In this document: piece by piece, positions 1-12,800 of the stretch | How the letters are laid out: each line of letters opens with the position of its first letter | How positions within the stretch are numbered: the first letter of the stretch is position 1 | Origin: Augochlora pura | Lineage: Eukaryota > Arthropoda > Insecta > Hymenoptera > Halictidae | DNA: 64,000 bases | Direction of reading: 5' to 3' | NCBI RefSeq assembly: GCF_028453695.1 | Contig: NC_135777.1 | Coordinates: forward strand, 22,282,796 to 22,346,795 | Position numbers and translations under genes: made by a program | The notes under the pieces: model-generated | The model's input: only the letters and a program-made list of their open reading frames with translations | Told to the model about the DNA's origin: nothing | Databases searched by the model: none

Positions 1-986
1 TTTCCAGGTAAAGCCACACGCTGCGACACCGAGAGCACCGCGAGCGCGTCCCCGGCTTGTTTTTCGTCCGTGGGAGGCGCTCGTCCGTGGAATATTAATT
101 ATGTTAATTACAGGCCCGACGAGACACCGCGTTCGACGAGCGGGAACGTGCTAAATGAGTTTCGTTAATTACGATTGGTCGGCGGGTCGATAAACGCTGT
201 GCCCTCGGACGCGCGTCCCGCACGGCGGAACAACCGCCTCTTATTTTCTACGTCGACGATACGTTCTCCTACATATTTATACGCCGCTCGCCTCGCTCGG
301 ATAGCCCCGGGGGCCCCCGTCGGATTCCTCAGACTTTTCGAGGGCTCGCGATGATTGCGCTAGAATGTCATTTCCATCGAGAAACGCCGGACGAGACGCG
401 GAACGGCCGTTCCTATCCACGTTCTTGCGCGGAGAGAGGCGTTGACAGGTTGTAAATATTCGCGGAGCCACCGTGGAAACGACTGCTCCGCGCACTGTTC
501 TAGGCTGGCCTCTCTCGCTGGAAAACGCCGTTCCCGGAAAGGGAACAGTTTTGCATTCGAGAAACGCTGGGAAACCGCTTCGGGACGAGAATCGTTTCCA
601 CCGGCTGTCTAATATTGTTTCGATGCAATTTGAATAATTCCGCCGCTGGTTTCTGTGTTTGCTTGGAAATCAATTGACACCGCGGCGCTGCGCCGGAAAT
701 CGTTCCGCAGTCTACTAAATGCACGTACATACGTACGTACTCGTAATACTCGTTTCAACGATGTTTTGAATGGCGTTCGCCGGGACGAATTTATTCCGGT
801 GAATTTATTCTGTATTCGTTACGGTGAATTTATTTCAGCGAATTTGTTGCGGCGAGTTTACTCTCGCTCGAGAGCGGCGAGTCTGGTCTTTGGAGACGAA
901 AGCGAAAGACTGCGGCGAATATTTCATGCCGATGTACAGGGTGTATCGAAATGTATTGGAACTTTAATGAGGGATTCCTGAGAGAA
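1..986. other. GC-rich non-coding block, no gene seen
   Basis: This stretch is CpG-rich and has no reading frame with recognisable protein character. The short frames present are arginine- and serine-rich shadows of GC-rich DNA. A few direct repeats of ACGT/CGTAC occur around 720-745, and GAATTTATT recurs at 787-842. I see no splice-bounded exon. It is best described as intron or intergenic DNA. Confidence 0.6.
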
Positions 987-1233
987 TTAACCCTTTGCGC
1001 TCGAAGCCCTTTTAACTGTATTTCTAAAGTAATTTTTCCAACATATAGCATCTCCATTTTATAAGGTAAAGAGGTTATGTTCAATTGAAATTGAATCCTG
1101 TAACTCACACAACAACAGTTATAATTTTAATAATTTTTGAAATTTAATTTTTCATAATATAAACATTATTTCGGAACGTGCTGTAACAATTTTAATGGTG
1201 ACTCAGAGTCACCGCTCGAGTCCAAAGGGTTAA
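987..1233. mobile_element. TTAA-flanked MITE with CCCTTTG inverted termini (piggyBac-type)
   Basis: The element starts TTAACCCTTTGCGCTCGA at 987 and ends with the inverted complement, CTCGAGTCCAAAGGGTTAA, at 1215-1233. The two termini match at about 16 of 18 positions and both carry TTAA. The roughly 240-bp interior is AT-rich and has no ORF. TTAA target-site duplication is the hallmark of the piggyBac superfamily, so a non-autonomous piggyBac-like element is the best reading. The first 60 bases have a clear relative at 63812, which shows that it is a dispersed family. Confidence 0.8.
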
Positions 1234-1577
1234 AGATAAAATAAAATAACAATTAATTCATAAGTTTATTTATTTGTTTTCTATATATACAATAATTAAT
1301 AATTACATTTAATATGTCAATCTTTAGTCAAAAAATCAAATGGCCCGAATATACAATAATTAATAATTACATTTAATATGTCAATCTTTAGTCAAAAAAT
1401 CAAATGGCCCGAATGTACAATAACTAATAATTATATTTAATATATCAATCTTTAGTCAAAATATCAAATGGCCCGAATGTACAATAATTAATAATTACAT
1501 TTAATATATCAATCTTCAGTCAAAATATGAAATGGCCTGAAAGTCAGGCAAAAATGGCTTGGCACGGAACGTGTTAA
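1234..1577. mobile_element. Probable second TTAA element carrying internal tandem repeats
   Basis: The segment directly follows the TTAA of the preceding MITE and ends at 1574-1577 with GGCACGGAACGTGTTAA. That is the inverted form of a TTAACACGTTCCG-type terminus, similar to the terminus at 5833. Near this end lies a small hairpin, GCCTGA-AAG-TCAGGC (1535-1549). Most of the interior is a 64-bp tandem array. No matching left terminus is evident, so it may be truncated, or interrupted by the neighbouring element. Confidence 0.45.
1288..1540. repeat. 64-bp minisatellite, four copies
   Basis: Copies begin at 1288, 1352, 1416 and 1480, giving a period of exactly 64. Each runs from TACAATAATTAATAATTA to AAATGGCCCGAA. 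Copies 1 and 2 are nearly identical, copies 3 and 4 carry a few substitutions, and copy 4 ends in GGCCTGA. There is no coding potential. Confidence 0.95.
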
Positions 1578-1966
1578 ATTCTGCCCACAAAAATCACGAA
1601 ACCTCGATGTATTCTCTGAACGGATTAAAAACTGTTTTACGTAGCTGATGGCGCGTAGAAACGAGACAAAAGCCGGCTCGAAAGAAAGGCAATGGGCACA
1701 GTGTTCCCGCAGAACCCGCGCGCGGGCATCGCAACTCTAACGGTCGGTTCTCGGCGGCTGAAGGAGTTGCGTATTAATCCATTAAATAGCCGAAGACCCG
1801 GCCTGCATTGCGCCAGGGGTGGGGAACAACGAAACGTGCTCGACGCGCGAACGGAATCCTCGCCGCGAAAAACCCCGTCGCAGCGGCGAGGCATCGAGCC
1901 CTCGAGAACTGGCTGTGTATTACACAGTTTGCGGGCCGGCCATATGCTTAATACGAGCGCGAGGGC

Positions 1967-2002
<36 letters not shown>

Positions 2003-3740
2003 AGTAAGAGAGAAAAGAAAGAGCGAAAGAGGGAGAAAGAGAGAAATGAAACAGAGAAAGAGAGAGGGGGGAAGGTCTCATTGTGCGCCGGGGCAATAAT
2101 AAAAATAATCCCACCGGCAGAAACGTTCTCATCTAGCCGGCATTAGCGAGCTAATGAAACGTGAGTTGGATCTCGCAGGCCTCCGGTGTCGCGTTTCCGG
2201 AAGACGGGTCTAGGGAAAGGGGAGGTGGGGATGGATGCTGTCCTCCTCGGAAGAAGCGTCGGCTCGAGGGTGGCTAGGTGAATGGCGAGAAAGAGGCCGG
2301 TGGTACGAAAGCAGGAGAAAGAGAGAGAGTGGAAGGGAGAAACCCGATCAATTTATTTATTAAACGTTTTTCGTGCCTTTGTCCGTGGACTGTCGCGTTC
2401 CCACGGGAAATACGAGGCGCTTAAAAGAGTGCCGGGATCCGGCGGCAGAGAGGAATCGCCACGAGGCGCCTCCTCGTCCTGCCACCCTTGGCGGAGGAGG
2501 ATCGGCGGGCTACCCTTAATGGAATCACGGCCTCAATCCCGGGGAGAGAAAGTCGGACGTCGCGATTCCGCGATACAGACGAATTTTCGGTCGGAGATAT
2601 TTTTCCTCGCCCTCCGCCGGTGTTCTTTGGGGGATGTGGCCTGCGGGAGGGACGGGGACGAAGAAAAAAAAGGATAACCGTGTGGATAAGCGTGGAAGCG
2701 AGGGAGAGTGGAGCAGGCAGGCCGATTCTTCTCTCGGAAGGAGACAGCGGTTCGCCATTAGCGCAATCTAATCGGCAGGGTCCCTTAATAACAGGTTGGT
2801 CTCCCGGTTCTGGAGGAGCCGCGCCGAGAAGAAAATGAGAAAGCGACACGGGGGCGACGGTGAACGGGGAAGGGACACACCGCGGGCTGAAATTCATTCG
2901 GTTTCTCGGATACCTCCGCCGCGAACCATAGATCCTACCTCTGTCTGCCTCGCTCTCCGCCCCTCTCCTCTCTCTCTCTTTTTCTTTTTCTCGCTCTCTC
3001 TCTGTTTCTTCCTCTTTTTCCGTGTCCTCGTCTCTGTAATCTCACGACCGGGCTCAATTAATGCTTAACGACAAAACCGAGGAGAGAGAGAAAGAGAGAG
3101 ATAGAGAGAGCCCTTCGGGGCTGCCGCGTGGGACCAGCCCCGCAAGAAGAATGCATCCTTCGGCCGCCGTCCGTAGATACCGCTAATTGTGAAGGCGTCC
3201 TCCCCGGCCGCAAAATTGCCGGGCACGCGCACCAAGAATGCGCGTCGAATTGCCACTACGTTTCCTTTCCATCTTTTCCCGAAGCCTATCCGAGAGTCTC
3301 CTCCTCCCTCCTCCTCCTCCTCCTCCTCCTCCTCCTCCTTCGACTCATCCTGCTCCTCCTTTCAGCCTCTGCGTTCCGAGAAGTCGAAAGGCTGCCCAAC
3401 GGCTGCGGGAAAGAAAAGACGTTCCTCCTAGCGCGAGCCTTTCGACGCTTTTTAACCCTTTGCGCGCCGCGCCGTTTTTTTCCCTCGGGAAAGCCCCGGC
3501 TCTGTTTTATCGGAGGAACGTTTTTATTGTTCCTGGCGGAACATTTTCTGGACGCGAGCTACCGGAATTCTTTTCGCTCGCGTTCGGCTTCTGTGTGGAG
3601 TTTTCTCTGGAAATTATTTTCCACCCCCTTCGCGATTTTGAGGTTACATGGAGTTGGAATTATTTTAAAGGGATTCTAAGGATTTCGGCGCGTTTGTGTT
3701 TTCGATGGATGGTAATGTGGAAAGAAGAGACGTGTTTTGG
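1578..3740. other. GC-rich non-coding block with GA, CT and CTC microsatellites
   Basis: No supported gene is present. Polypurine tracts lie at 1965-2075 and 3079-3110, a polypyrimidine tract at about 2950-3025, and a (CTC)n run at 3300-3340. Frames crossing them give strings of Arg-Glu, Ser-Leu or Pro and are not proteins. The CT tract at 2950-3025 and the GA tract at 3079-3110 are in inverted relation and could pair in a transcript. A lone TTAACCCTTTGCGCGC motif at 3449-3464 may be an orphan MITE end. Confidence 0.6.
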
Positions 3741-3979
3741 TTAACCTGTTAGCTGCGTACGACGTGTATACGCGTCACAAGGAAATGGCAATTTTATCTC
3801 TTATAATAAATATATTTCTCCTACGATTTATGTCAAGAGGCTTATAGTAATATATTCGTAAATTTCGCACGCTTTAGGATAATTCTAGAACAATTAATAA
3901 AAAAAGTACAGTCAGTATAATTGATAAAACGCATAACAAAAATGATCTTCTAAATATAAATACGCAGCTAAGTGGTTAA
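3741..3979. mobile_element. TTAA-flanked MITE, GCTGCGTA terminus class
   Basis: It begins TTAACCTGTTAGCTGCGTA at 3741 and ends TACGCAGCTAAGTGGTTAA at 3961-3979. Reading the end inverted, 17 of 19 positions match the start. TTAA is present on both sides. The interior is AT-rich without an ORF and contains a near-palindrome at about 3758-3775 (GACGTGTATACGCGTC). Length (239 bp) and TTAA flanks agree with the other non-autonomous piggyBac-type elements here, but the terminal sequence is a different class. Confidence 0.78.
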
Positions 3980-5832
3980 CGTTATTATAACAAAGCGTGC
4001 GATCTTACTTCCATTCTTACTTTCGAATATTCACGAGCGATTCACACTATATAGTTTCTCAAAGTTCCTTGTTAGTTAATCAAAGTTCTATCAAACTTCC
4101 CTCACAAAAAACAGTAACCTACTCCTCATATTTTACCTTTCTCAGAACCATAAAAAACGTTCTCCCAACAGAAAAGCATTATTTACAGCGTCGGCGTATT
4201 TCGCCAGCTAGTTACACACCGAACGGTTTGAATTCAAAGGGTATCACTCGAAAAAACGTTGGAAATGATCAAAGGGCGGCAGGAAAAATAATTAAGCAAC
4301 GTTGCCGAATCTTCACCGAATTAAAAAGCTTCGAAATCCGTCAGAGGGGAAAGGCAGCCGCCGGATCCCGGCACAGCGCGGAGTTTGGAAAACAAAGGGA
4401 AGGCTGGTCGAGGGTAGCACCATTAACCCAGCAGCGAAACCTGGCCGGCTTTCCGCGATCAAAACGGGAGCGGAGCGGAACGGACGAGGCGAACGGAAAA
4501 CGCGTTACAGAAGGATCCGCGGATCCTGGCCCACGGGTTGCCCCCCTTGAATAGCGCAGGGGCGAGTTACGCGCGCGCGCGCGCTCGCGAGCACGCTGCT
4601 ACTCGAAACCTTTGCGCGCGCGCGCGCGCCACTCGCATTGAAATGCATAGGAACGCGCGCGGCTCGCGGGGTACCGACGCATTCACGATTACATAAGTGG
4701 CGCAACGGGCGCATAAAGCCTGTTGCGCGAATGCGTATCCCGCAGCGAGCAATGGGCGAGAGAGAAGAAGAGAGAGAAGGAGAGAAAACAGAGAGAGAGA
4801 GAAAAACAGAGAGCAAGAGAAAGAGAAAAACAGAGAAAGAGAGAGAGAGAAAGAGAGCCGGAGATCGCCGAGAGAGCCTACTCGAGTTACTCGCCGCTCG
4901 CTGCTTCACAATTGTGTCACCCCGCTGGCAACCCCCCCGCCGCCCTCCCCGCCGAGAGAACCACGTCCCTACCGGGGCGACGATTCACAAACTGCCGTGT
5001 AATAACTCGGACCCGGGGCGGCTCACCGGGGTTTTTACGAAATAATCGACCGGCTGCGGGTGCACCCTAATTTTCCAGGTCCGATTGTGCTCTCGCGACT
5101 TTCGAGGCCAGCGCGCGCCACCGCGGGGAAACGCGGCAGCGGTTAGAATTTCAGTCCACGAGTGCGTCGGGCATATGGCTCATCGAACTCTCTCTCTCTC
5201 TCTCTCTCTTTCTCTTAAAAAGCCGTGGGGGCTCGTTCGTACGCGAAAACCTGGAAGCCACTTCTGCGCCATTAGAGAGGGTGTTAAATATGTCGTTGTT
5301 TTATTTCCGCGATTCCCTCTGTCGAGTCCCACCAGGCCGGTTGTTTGTTGCCGTTGCGCGCGCGCGCGCTCTGTTTGCACGGCCGAGTCGCTAATTGCGC
5401 TCTTACGATTGATTGCATAGGTTCGTTGCGGTGCGCCTCTCTTTCTTTCTCTCTCTCGAGGGAGAGCAACGTCTACGAGCTGGGACAAAGGAACGGTATC
5501 AATTGCACGGTTCTTTGAATACCGCGATCGAAATAATAGGAACTCAAAGCCGGCCTCGACGTTTCTTCGCGAGGTCTCGAGTGGCCTCTCGCGACCGCTC
5601 GTTGTTGCTTTGCGAATATAAATAATTGATCGTCCCGACTACCGATGCGGCCTGTTTGTAGCCCCGTTGCGCGATCAAAGTGTTCGCGAGTTCGCTAATT
5701 TAGTCGTTGTAGAAAAATCATTTCTTATTTTCAACAGAACCAAACAATAGAATCAAACTAGACAAGAGTGTCAAACTACTCTTAGAAGATAAGCTGAGGA
5801 GCTCCAAAACAATCAATAATTTGCTCAATTAC
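3980..5832. other. Non-coding block with CG, GA and CT microsatellites
   Basis: The AT-rich start (to about 4160) gives way to CpG-rich DNA. Alternating CG runs lie at 4569-4586 and 4613-4630, a GA tract at 4759-4857 and a CT tract at 5187-5216. Open frames are low-complexity readings of these tracts. No exon or RNA gene was recognised. Confidence 0.6.
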
Positions 5833-6076
5833 TTAACACGTTCAATGCCGACAATTGACCACTAAAATCTCGACATAGTTAAAGCAATTTCATTAATTGA
5901 AGCGAAACTAGAACATTAACATTTATCATAGCGGGGTTGCAATAGAATCCTTTCGCATCCGAAACATTCTACTCAAATTCACTTTGTTCAAATCTATTAC
6001 AATAAAAATGAATTTTCAAGATTAGTGAAAAATTGGTGTCATCCATATTTGGGTGATGCGGTGCTCAACCTGTTAA
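5833..6076. mobile_element. TTAA-flanked MITE, ACGTT terminus class
   Basis: It starts TTAACACGTTCAATGCCGA at 5833 and ends GCGGTGCTCAACCTGTTAA at 6058-6076. Inverted, the end reads TTAACAGGTTGAGCACCGC, which matches the start at 13 of 19 positions. The interior is AT-rich and non-coding. The 244-bp length is close to the neighbouring elements. The weaker terminal match suggests an older copy. Confidence 0.6.
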
Positions 6077-6716
6077 AGGAAATCAAAATGTACAGCGAAC
6101 TGTAATCCCTCCATTTTGCTAATAACCCATCAATGGTTGATGCGACAATAAATAAAAAGAAAAAATAATTTCATATAAGTTAATAGCACGTAAAGTTCTA
6201 TAACCACGATAGCAAAAGGAATCAAAAATACATCCAGAAATATTTATACAGCTCCGATTCTACCACTATCGCCCTCATTGTCTCAATTAGTCCACTAACG
6301 ACAGCCAAAAATTTTCGTAGGCTGGTAGGCGCGCAGTGGCGCCGAAGGTCGTCCAGGAAATCGGTCGAGGCATTGGCGTTCGCGGGACGCAATTTGTTGC
6401 GTTCCCGGAACCCCGGCTGGGACAGAGAGCTCTGTCATTATCCCGGGGACGAGAGCCGCCACGGGAGAGAAGGACCCCGGTAAATGGGGGGGAGAGAGAA
6501 ATATCTCGTTTCTGAATTACAAGCGGCGCAAAAGCGCCGGTCGCCGGGTCGGTTCGAAGCGACGACGACGCAGCGGCGTTGGAGGACCCCGGCTAGAGAG
6601 AGCCGTGGCCCGCTCTTTCGCGGTGTATAGAGGCCGCGGGAAGAGATAATTCGCCTCCTAGGCGGGGATGCAATCTGCCAGATTGCGGGGCACCGAAATT
6701 GCCGGGTTAGCATCGC

Positions 6717-6758
<42 letters not shown>

Positions 6759-9300
6759 GATCGCCTAGGCCGGAGACCGCGTCGCCCGCTTTCAGAAAAC
6801 CAACGTGCCATTAGCGGTCGAGCTGGCCCGAGTCGAGCTGAATCGGGCCTCTCCTCTCCCCTCTCTCTTCCTCTCTCTCTCACTCCCTCGATACCCGACA
6901 TACACGCCGGATCGAGTCACCGGCGAATAATGCGCCGCGGGGGGTGTCCCCTCCGCGAAACAAAGGGAAGCAAGCCTGCGCCTCCTTTTGTTTCGCGGCG
7001 AACGGAACCCGGCCGGCGTCCTCGCGCTTCCTCCTCCTTGATCTCCGGCGCAGGATCGTGTGGAACGGCTCCTTCTTCCTGGCTCGCCCCTGGGACCCAG
7101 CAGCGCGATACCGCCCGCGCTTTGAGGGATTAAAAACCGAAGAATGGAGGGTTTTTTGCCGTATTGGAAACGCGACGGCTTAATACCTCCGCGTGCTTTG
7201 ACATTTTCGTCGAATCGATGATTGGGGGACTCCTTCTTCTCTCCTGGCAAACAGTCTTCGAGGTTTTAATTTGTTTCGAGGTCCTTTTGGTGGGATCTTC
7301 AGACCTCGCGCGATCTTCGAGGGTGGGATGAAATACGTGTGCTTGCTTTGGCACGCGGCAATTTAAATTGATCTCCTGGTTAGTGAGGTAAGTTTGATGT
7401 CTCCAATGTTGGCTTCAAACGATGGGGATGGGGGTTGGCTTATGGGGTATATATTGCCGATGGTGATTCGAAGGAGGCGTGATTCGAATAGCTTCGGAGA
7501 TGGTATTGAGAGAGTTATACGGGGATCAGTACAGCAAGGTCTCGGTTATTATGAATTTATTTATAATACTCGAATGACTCGCGCGACTAAGGTGGAAAAA
7601 ACACGTAGACCACGTTGCAGTACCATGAATGCTACAGTATGATATAAATACGATCACAGAAATTCTTTATAAAAAAGACGTCCATTTTCCCAAAAAATCA
7701 GTAGAAGATTTCATAGATAAACACATCTTTGCCAAAGTGATTTTATCAAAATTTCAACTGCTCTCGAAATTCTGAAATATCCATTTTAATGTTATCACAG
7801 AGCAGGAACAAAATATATTTTTCCATAAAATAAAAACTCTTCGCGAGAATTTAAATCAAAGCTCTCGTAACACAATTGCAGACTTCTCACGACGAATTTA
7901 AAAATACAGAAATATAAATTACATATCTTTGAAATTACATCCACTTTTATACGGAAAGTTCGATCGTCGCCGGGCAAGTTACATAAAACCGGGCAAATCC
8001 GTAGACGGTTCCCCCCCGTGAAATTCAAATAGTCATCGAACGTGTAATTTAAATACCCGCAAGAACTGGTCCCGGGCGTAATTCCCGCAAGCCTAGTAAT
8101 TTCCAGAAAGGCGCAGGCGATTTGATATATAATCGTATGTAAAAGTATACAAATCGCGGGGCGAAATTTGAATTGCTAAGGCCGGCGCGCCGATCGAACG
8201 CCACGATCGCCACTATTTCCCACATTACTATTCATCTCTGGTACACGCCTAATCCTTATCCGACAAATGCGCGCGGGCATGTCACCGTGCACGCTATCCG
8301 AGGAATCGCAGCGATTTTTTTAACGATTACCGAAACGACGACGCGTCGTCGTCCGATGTCGCAACGCGTATTTTCGGTGTCGAAACTGGCCCCCGAAACG
8401 AGAATAATCTTATTACCCATAAAGCCCGGTCGTCGAGGGGGCCGTAAAGGGCACGGTAGCCATTAAAAGAGTGGAAACAAGGAAGATCGTCCAGGGGCCG
8501 ACCAAGCGGCGGCGATGTGGGAATATTCGGTGGATCCAAGGCTGCGATTCAATTTACGACTGCCGGGATATTTTTTGTTCGTGTATCGAGCGTGCGACGG
8601 ATAGCGGAGATTTGTCCTACGACTTATCGATTCCATTAACCACTATTAGCAAGGTGAGCGAGGGGAGCGCCGAGCGGACTGGACTCTCTTACCTGTTCGG
8701 CCGGTCCGACCCGGAGTGGATTCATTTGTTTTACGGCCCGGCGGTGGACGGGAGAGATTCGGCCGCGGAGATAAAGGAGTCAATCCGGGAAAGTATCCGT
8801 CCCCGTCCGTGAGGATATCCATCCGTCGAATATTCGGAATGCGCCGGGGGACGACGCGTTATCCGTCTCTCCGCGACCCTTCCGATATCCCCGTGGCCTG
8901 CGCTCTCCGCGGTCGCTCCGAGTCCTTTCTCCGCTTTTTTTCTTTCTTCTGTCGCTTTATCTCTCTCTTTCGTTCCTTCCCTCTCTTTCTCTCTTTCTTT
9001 CTCTTTTTCTGCGTTGCTCTCCCTTGGGCCGCTCGCGTCCTTACGAGAAATGGGACAGGCTCGAATTTCATCGCTGGCCTGTCCTCGAGGCAGCCTCTCG
9101 CGTCGTAACTCTAGACGTCGATTTTTCCAGCGGGAAATTAATGGACCCGGCACAGACGCACGGTAAAAACGTGCGCAAAAAACCACGTCGTACAACGATC
9201 GTCCGTCGTGTCATCGCGCAATTTCTTCTGTAAAACAACTCATCGACTTGCGAGTCACTGAGTCGCGATTTTAAAGTGTTCACCTGGAATTAACAGAAAT
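6077..9300. other. Non-coding block, GC-rich with one AT island
   Basis: No supported gene. GA tract at 6719-6760, CT-rich tracts at about 6846-6890 and 8935-9010, and an AT-rich island at about 7630-7960. Isolated splice-donor-like strings occur (GAG|GTAAGT near 7387, AAG|GTGAGC near 8655) without a recognisable coding frame beside them, so they are not called as exons. Confidence 0.55.
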
Positions 9301-9880
9301 ACAGATTTTATAAATTTTGTAGATTTTATTTTAATTTATTTTAAATGGTCCAGTGATTTTATTTTAAATTGTCCAAGGATTACAACTTCTTACTTTTAAT
9401 CAGGATTATTTATTTTTATTTCGTGGATACGGGTGTTGGAAGCCCGTATTTTTTAGCCGTATAAAATCTCTCAGCTATCGTGGTTTTATTCAGTGTATGC
9501 TTTAGTATGTCTACTGCGTGGAGTTATTGGTAAAAATGTTTTTTAAAAAAGAGATTGATTCGATAAAATCTCTATTTTTATTTTTGTGGACCATACGCTT
9601 TTAATATCGATATATTTAATATAGATGTACTTAATATAGATGTATTTAATATAGATGTATTTAATATAGATGTATTTAATATAGGTGCATAAATATAATA
9701 ATAAAAAATGAATAGTATAGAAAAATATAACAGATGGGAAAAATCGAATTAAAAAGAAACCTAATCGGCGACAAAACACACAACTCTCTATAATCCATCA
9801 AAAAACCAAATCAGACGAGAAGAACCTCCTAATTATAATTTTTAAAAAATAACTATTTTTCACCCGGATCTCCTTTCAGT
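9301..9880. other. AT-rich island with short repeats
   Basis: Low-complexity AT-rich DNA. It holds a hairpin ATACGGG...CCCGTAT (9427-9449) and the 15-bp minisatellite listed separately. No gene seen. Confidence 0.6.
9616..9690. repeat. 15-bp minisatellite, five copies
   Basis: TTAATATAGATGTAT recurs at 9616, 9631, 9646, 9661 and 9676 with almost no change. The unit is a multiple of three, so the minus strand reads as a repeating Ile-Tyr-Ile-Lys-Tyr peptide. That is an artefact of the repeat, not a gene. Confidence 0.95.
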
Positions 9881-12800
9881 AATTTCAACAAAATCGCCCG
9901 AAATTACCATAAAAATTACGAACCAAACAGCACGGCCAGCGGGCGACACGTTTGGTCGAGGGTGAAACAAAAGCCGCGGAATTATGAACTAGAAAAACGG
10001 GGCAGAAAATGGTGAAAACGTTGAATTTCCCACGGCCGGAATGGCAGTTTCGGTGCGGTGAGAGATCGCGCGCGCGCGCGCGAACGTGAAACACGGCTTT
10101 TTTTCCACGGCGACGTACGTGCGGCGGCGGCGGTCGCGTGATTGATCGCGTGTCTCTTGTTACGCGGAAAGCCACCGCGTACTTTTCCTCGAAACCGCGC
10201 GCACCTCGTTAGACACGGTGATCTATGGACGACGGCCGGTGTTTCCCGAATTCGGAAAAGGACTCTCTTTCGTTATCGCTGACCCGGACAGTCAATTAGC
10301 GGCGTATCTGCGAGCCGATTCGGGCCGCGTTTCATCTGGACGCGGACTGATTCCGGGCTCGCCGGCCCCCGGGCTCGAGATTAGGCGAACGATTTCGAGA
10401 GCTCTTCTGGGTCACCGCGGCCGTGTACCGGGCACCTTTAATCACCACGAGATTAATGATTTCGGATACAAGGGTCGGGGCACCGGTGGCTTCTTTTGAC
10501 CACCGGCACCTGAACGATCTTTCGGTTTATTACGGTTTGCTGATGCGTTTAGTTCAATAGGTAATAATTGAGCGACTGGATTTTATGCGGTTGGTACGAA
10601 AACGTGACAGTATAATAGAATAGGAATACAGTATAATAAGTGTATATAATAATTAAATTTTGTAATTTAAGTTCTCTAATTAAATCTTGTTCCTTAAGCA
10701 TTTCTCTAAAATATTAAAATCGACAGAGATCATTTTTATTTTATACTGAGACCTGTAGTGTAATAAATATATATTTTGGACAAGTATGCTAATTTTGGAT
10801 ATAGTCAAGAGTAAATTAAATATGTACATGTAATCTAGAAATAAAGAAGACAGCCGAATTTTCTAACAGTCGAGTAATTTTTAATTCACGAATTTCACCA
10901 CATTTTATTCAAATATATTTAATCTTATTTACTCTAATTAAATTAATTAATTTCTTTTTTAATAAGGAACAGTTTCCACTATTATCCACTGTAAATGGTT
11001 AGAAACAGCAGTACGCGTTCACCGGGCAAAGCGCACAGTTCAGGGACGCATCGGTAAACTTAATTTACGAATTTACAAATCGTTAATCTCGCGGCCACGA
11101 ATCCACCGGTCCCGTATCATTGCGCATAATTGGCACGGTGTACGCAGCCCGTGCGGCTCGATAACCGCAGCCCGAGAGCGTCTTCCCCAAGCATGCAATC
11201 AATCTAAACACGAGAGGTGCCCTCTCTCTCGCCCGGCTGAACGAAGAGTAACACACAAATCAATAGCCATAAAATATTCGAGAAACTCCTCCGGAGACGG
11301 ACGAACGGGGGGGTTAGGGTGGAGGGAAGGAACCCGGCAATTTCAAAGGTATCGCGTGGAAAGGTATCGCGGAGGACTCTCCCGGGTCTCGCCGTCGGAT
11401 AATTGCACCCTTCCGTCTAGTTTGGCCCGGTTCCGCGGCGGAACACTCCTCTCGTCGAACGGAGAAGATGATCGGCCTCGTAATCCTATATAAACACGGT
11501 TATTTTTATCCCATTACAGGGCGGTTCCCGTAACGGCCCTTGTACAACAACGGTGCGCCTGCATAATGCCATAGTTCGAGGTCCGCGCGAGGCCCCTGGC
11601 GAGCACACCGCCAAAGCATGGGGATGACCGCAGGATCCCGACGAGGGGTTGCACCGGTGCCACACCCGCTCGCAAGAGCGGTCCTGGTACCCTCGAGGCT
11701 CGGGCTGTCGCTCAGCAGGGGGGCGAGCTCTGCGCGACCATGATACAGCCCCCCTCTTTCGTAACCGAACAGTCCTACAGGGTTCGGCATTCCTACGGGC
11801 CCCACGACTTTTCCTCGGTCATCTTCGTCTCGAATCGCTCGCCGTCCCGATTCCTGGAACTCCTTCTCTTCGCCGATCACGGGTCCGTCAATTTTGTGAA
11901 GGACCAAAGATGGATTTTCCTGTGGCTTTTCCCTGTAAAAAGTGGACGATTTTAATGGGGAATTAAGGTACGTTTTGGTTAATCCTCTATTAGATAATAT
12001 AAAGATAGTGCGATGCGTAATAAATTTCAATTGTATCAATCCATTACCCGGCACAATTAAAAAATCGCTAAAATTATAAAAAACGTCTACACAGTGCTGC
12101 AGACATAAAAACACCTAATGTCATAAATTCCAATATATCAATAACTATCGCATACATATTAATTAATATCAAACACACATAAATAATGTTCTACAAAAAC
12201 AGCAGATTAAAAAGCATCGTACCGTCGGCAAAAGGTCCACGAAGCTCGATCATCGCCGTTTTAACGTGTCACCCAGTAGATCGCGTCGGAAACTCGTTTT
12301 ATATATCGAAAGAGAGAGAGAGAGAGAGAGACGGTTGACGAGAGCCGTTTTCGGCCGTTCGAATTTCGGGACGCGTATACACCGGGGAAAATGTACTGTA
12401 AAAAAATGTTGCGCGTCGCGCCGTTTCGACGATATTTATTGGTACCGGGGGCTGTTTCCACTCCGTTGAGAATCTGTTTTATTCGAGAGTATATGTACAT
12501 TCGGCCCGATCGGACGAGTTAATCCGCCGGGCCGGATATTTTACACGGCGGGAGAAAAAGCGAGGCCGGGACGCCCCCTGGAATAGGATGAGCAGAAGGA
12601 TGAGCAAAAGGATACGGTCCTAATCGGCCGACGGAATTGCTCTTCGTCTCCATAAGTTCTCGGATAAGCGGTTGCCGACGGTGGCCCACGGTGAAAGGCA
12701 TCGTGGGTACATCTAGCCGTTTAAACCCGGAATCGACCCGACCACGGAAATTCGGTTCGCTTCTTAAACACCGAGGGGTTGTAACAAGAGGATCGCGTTC

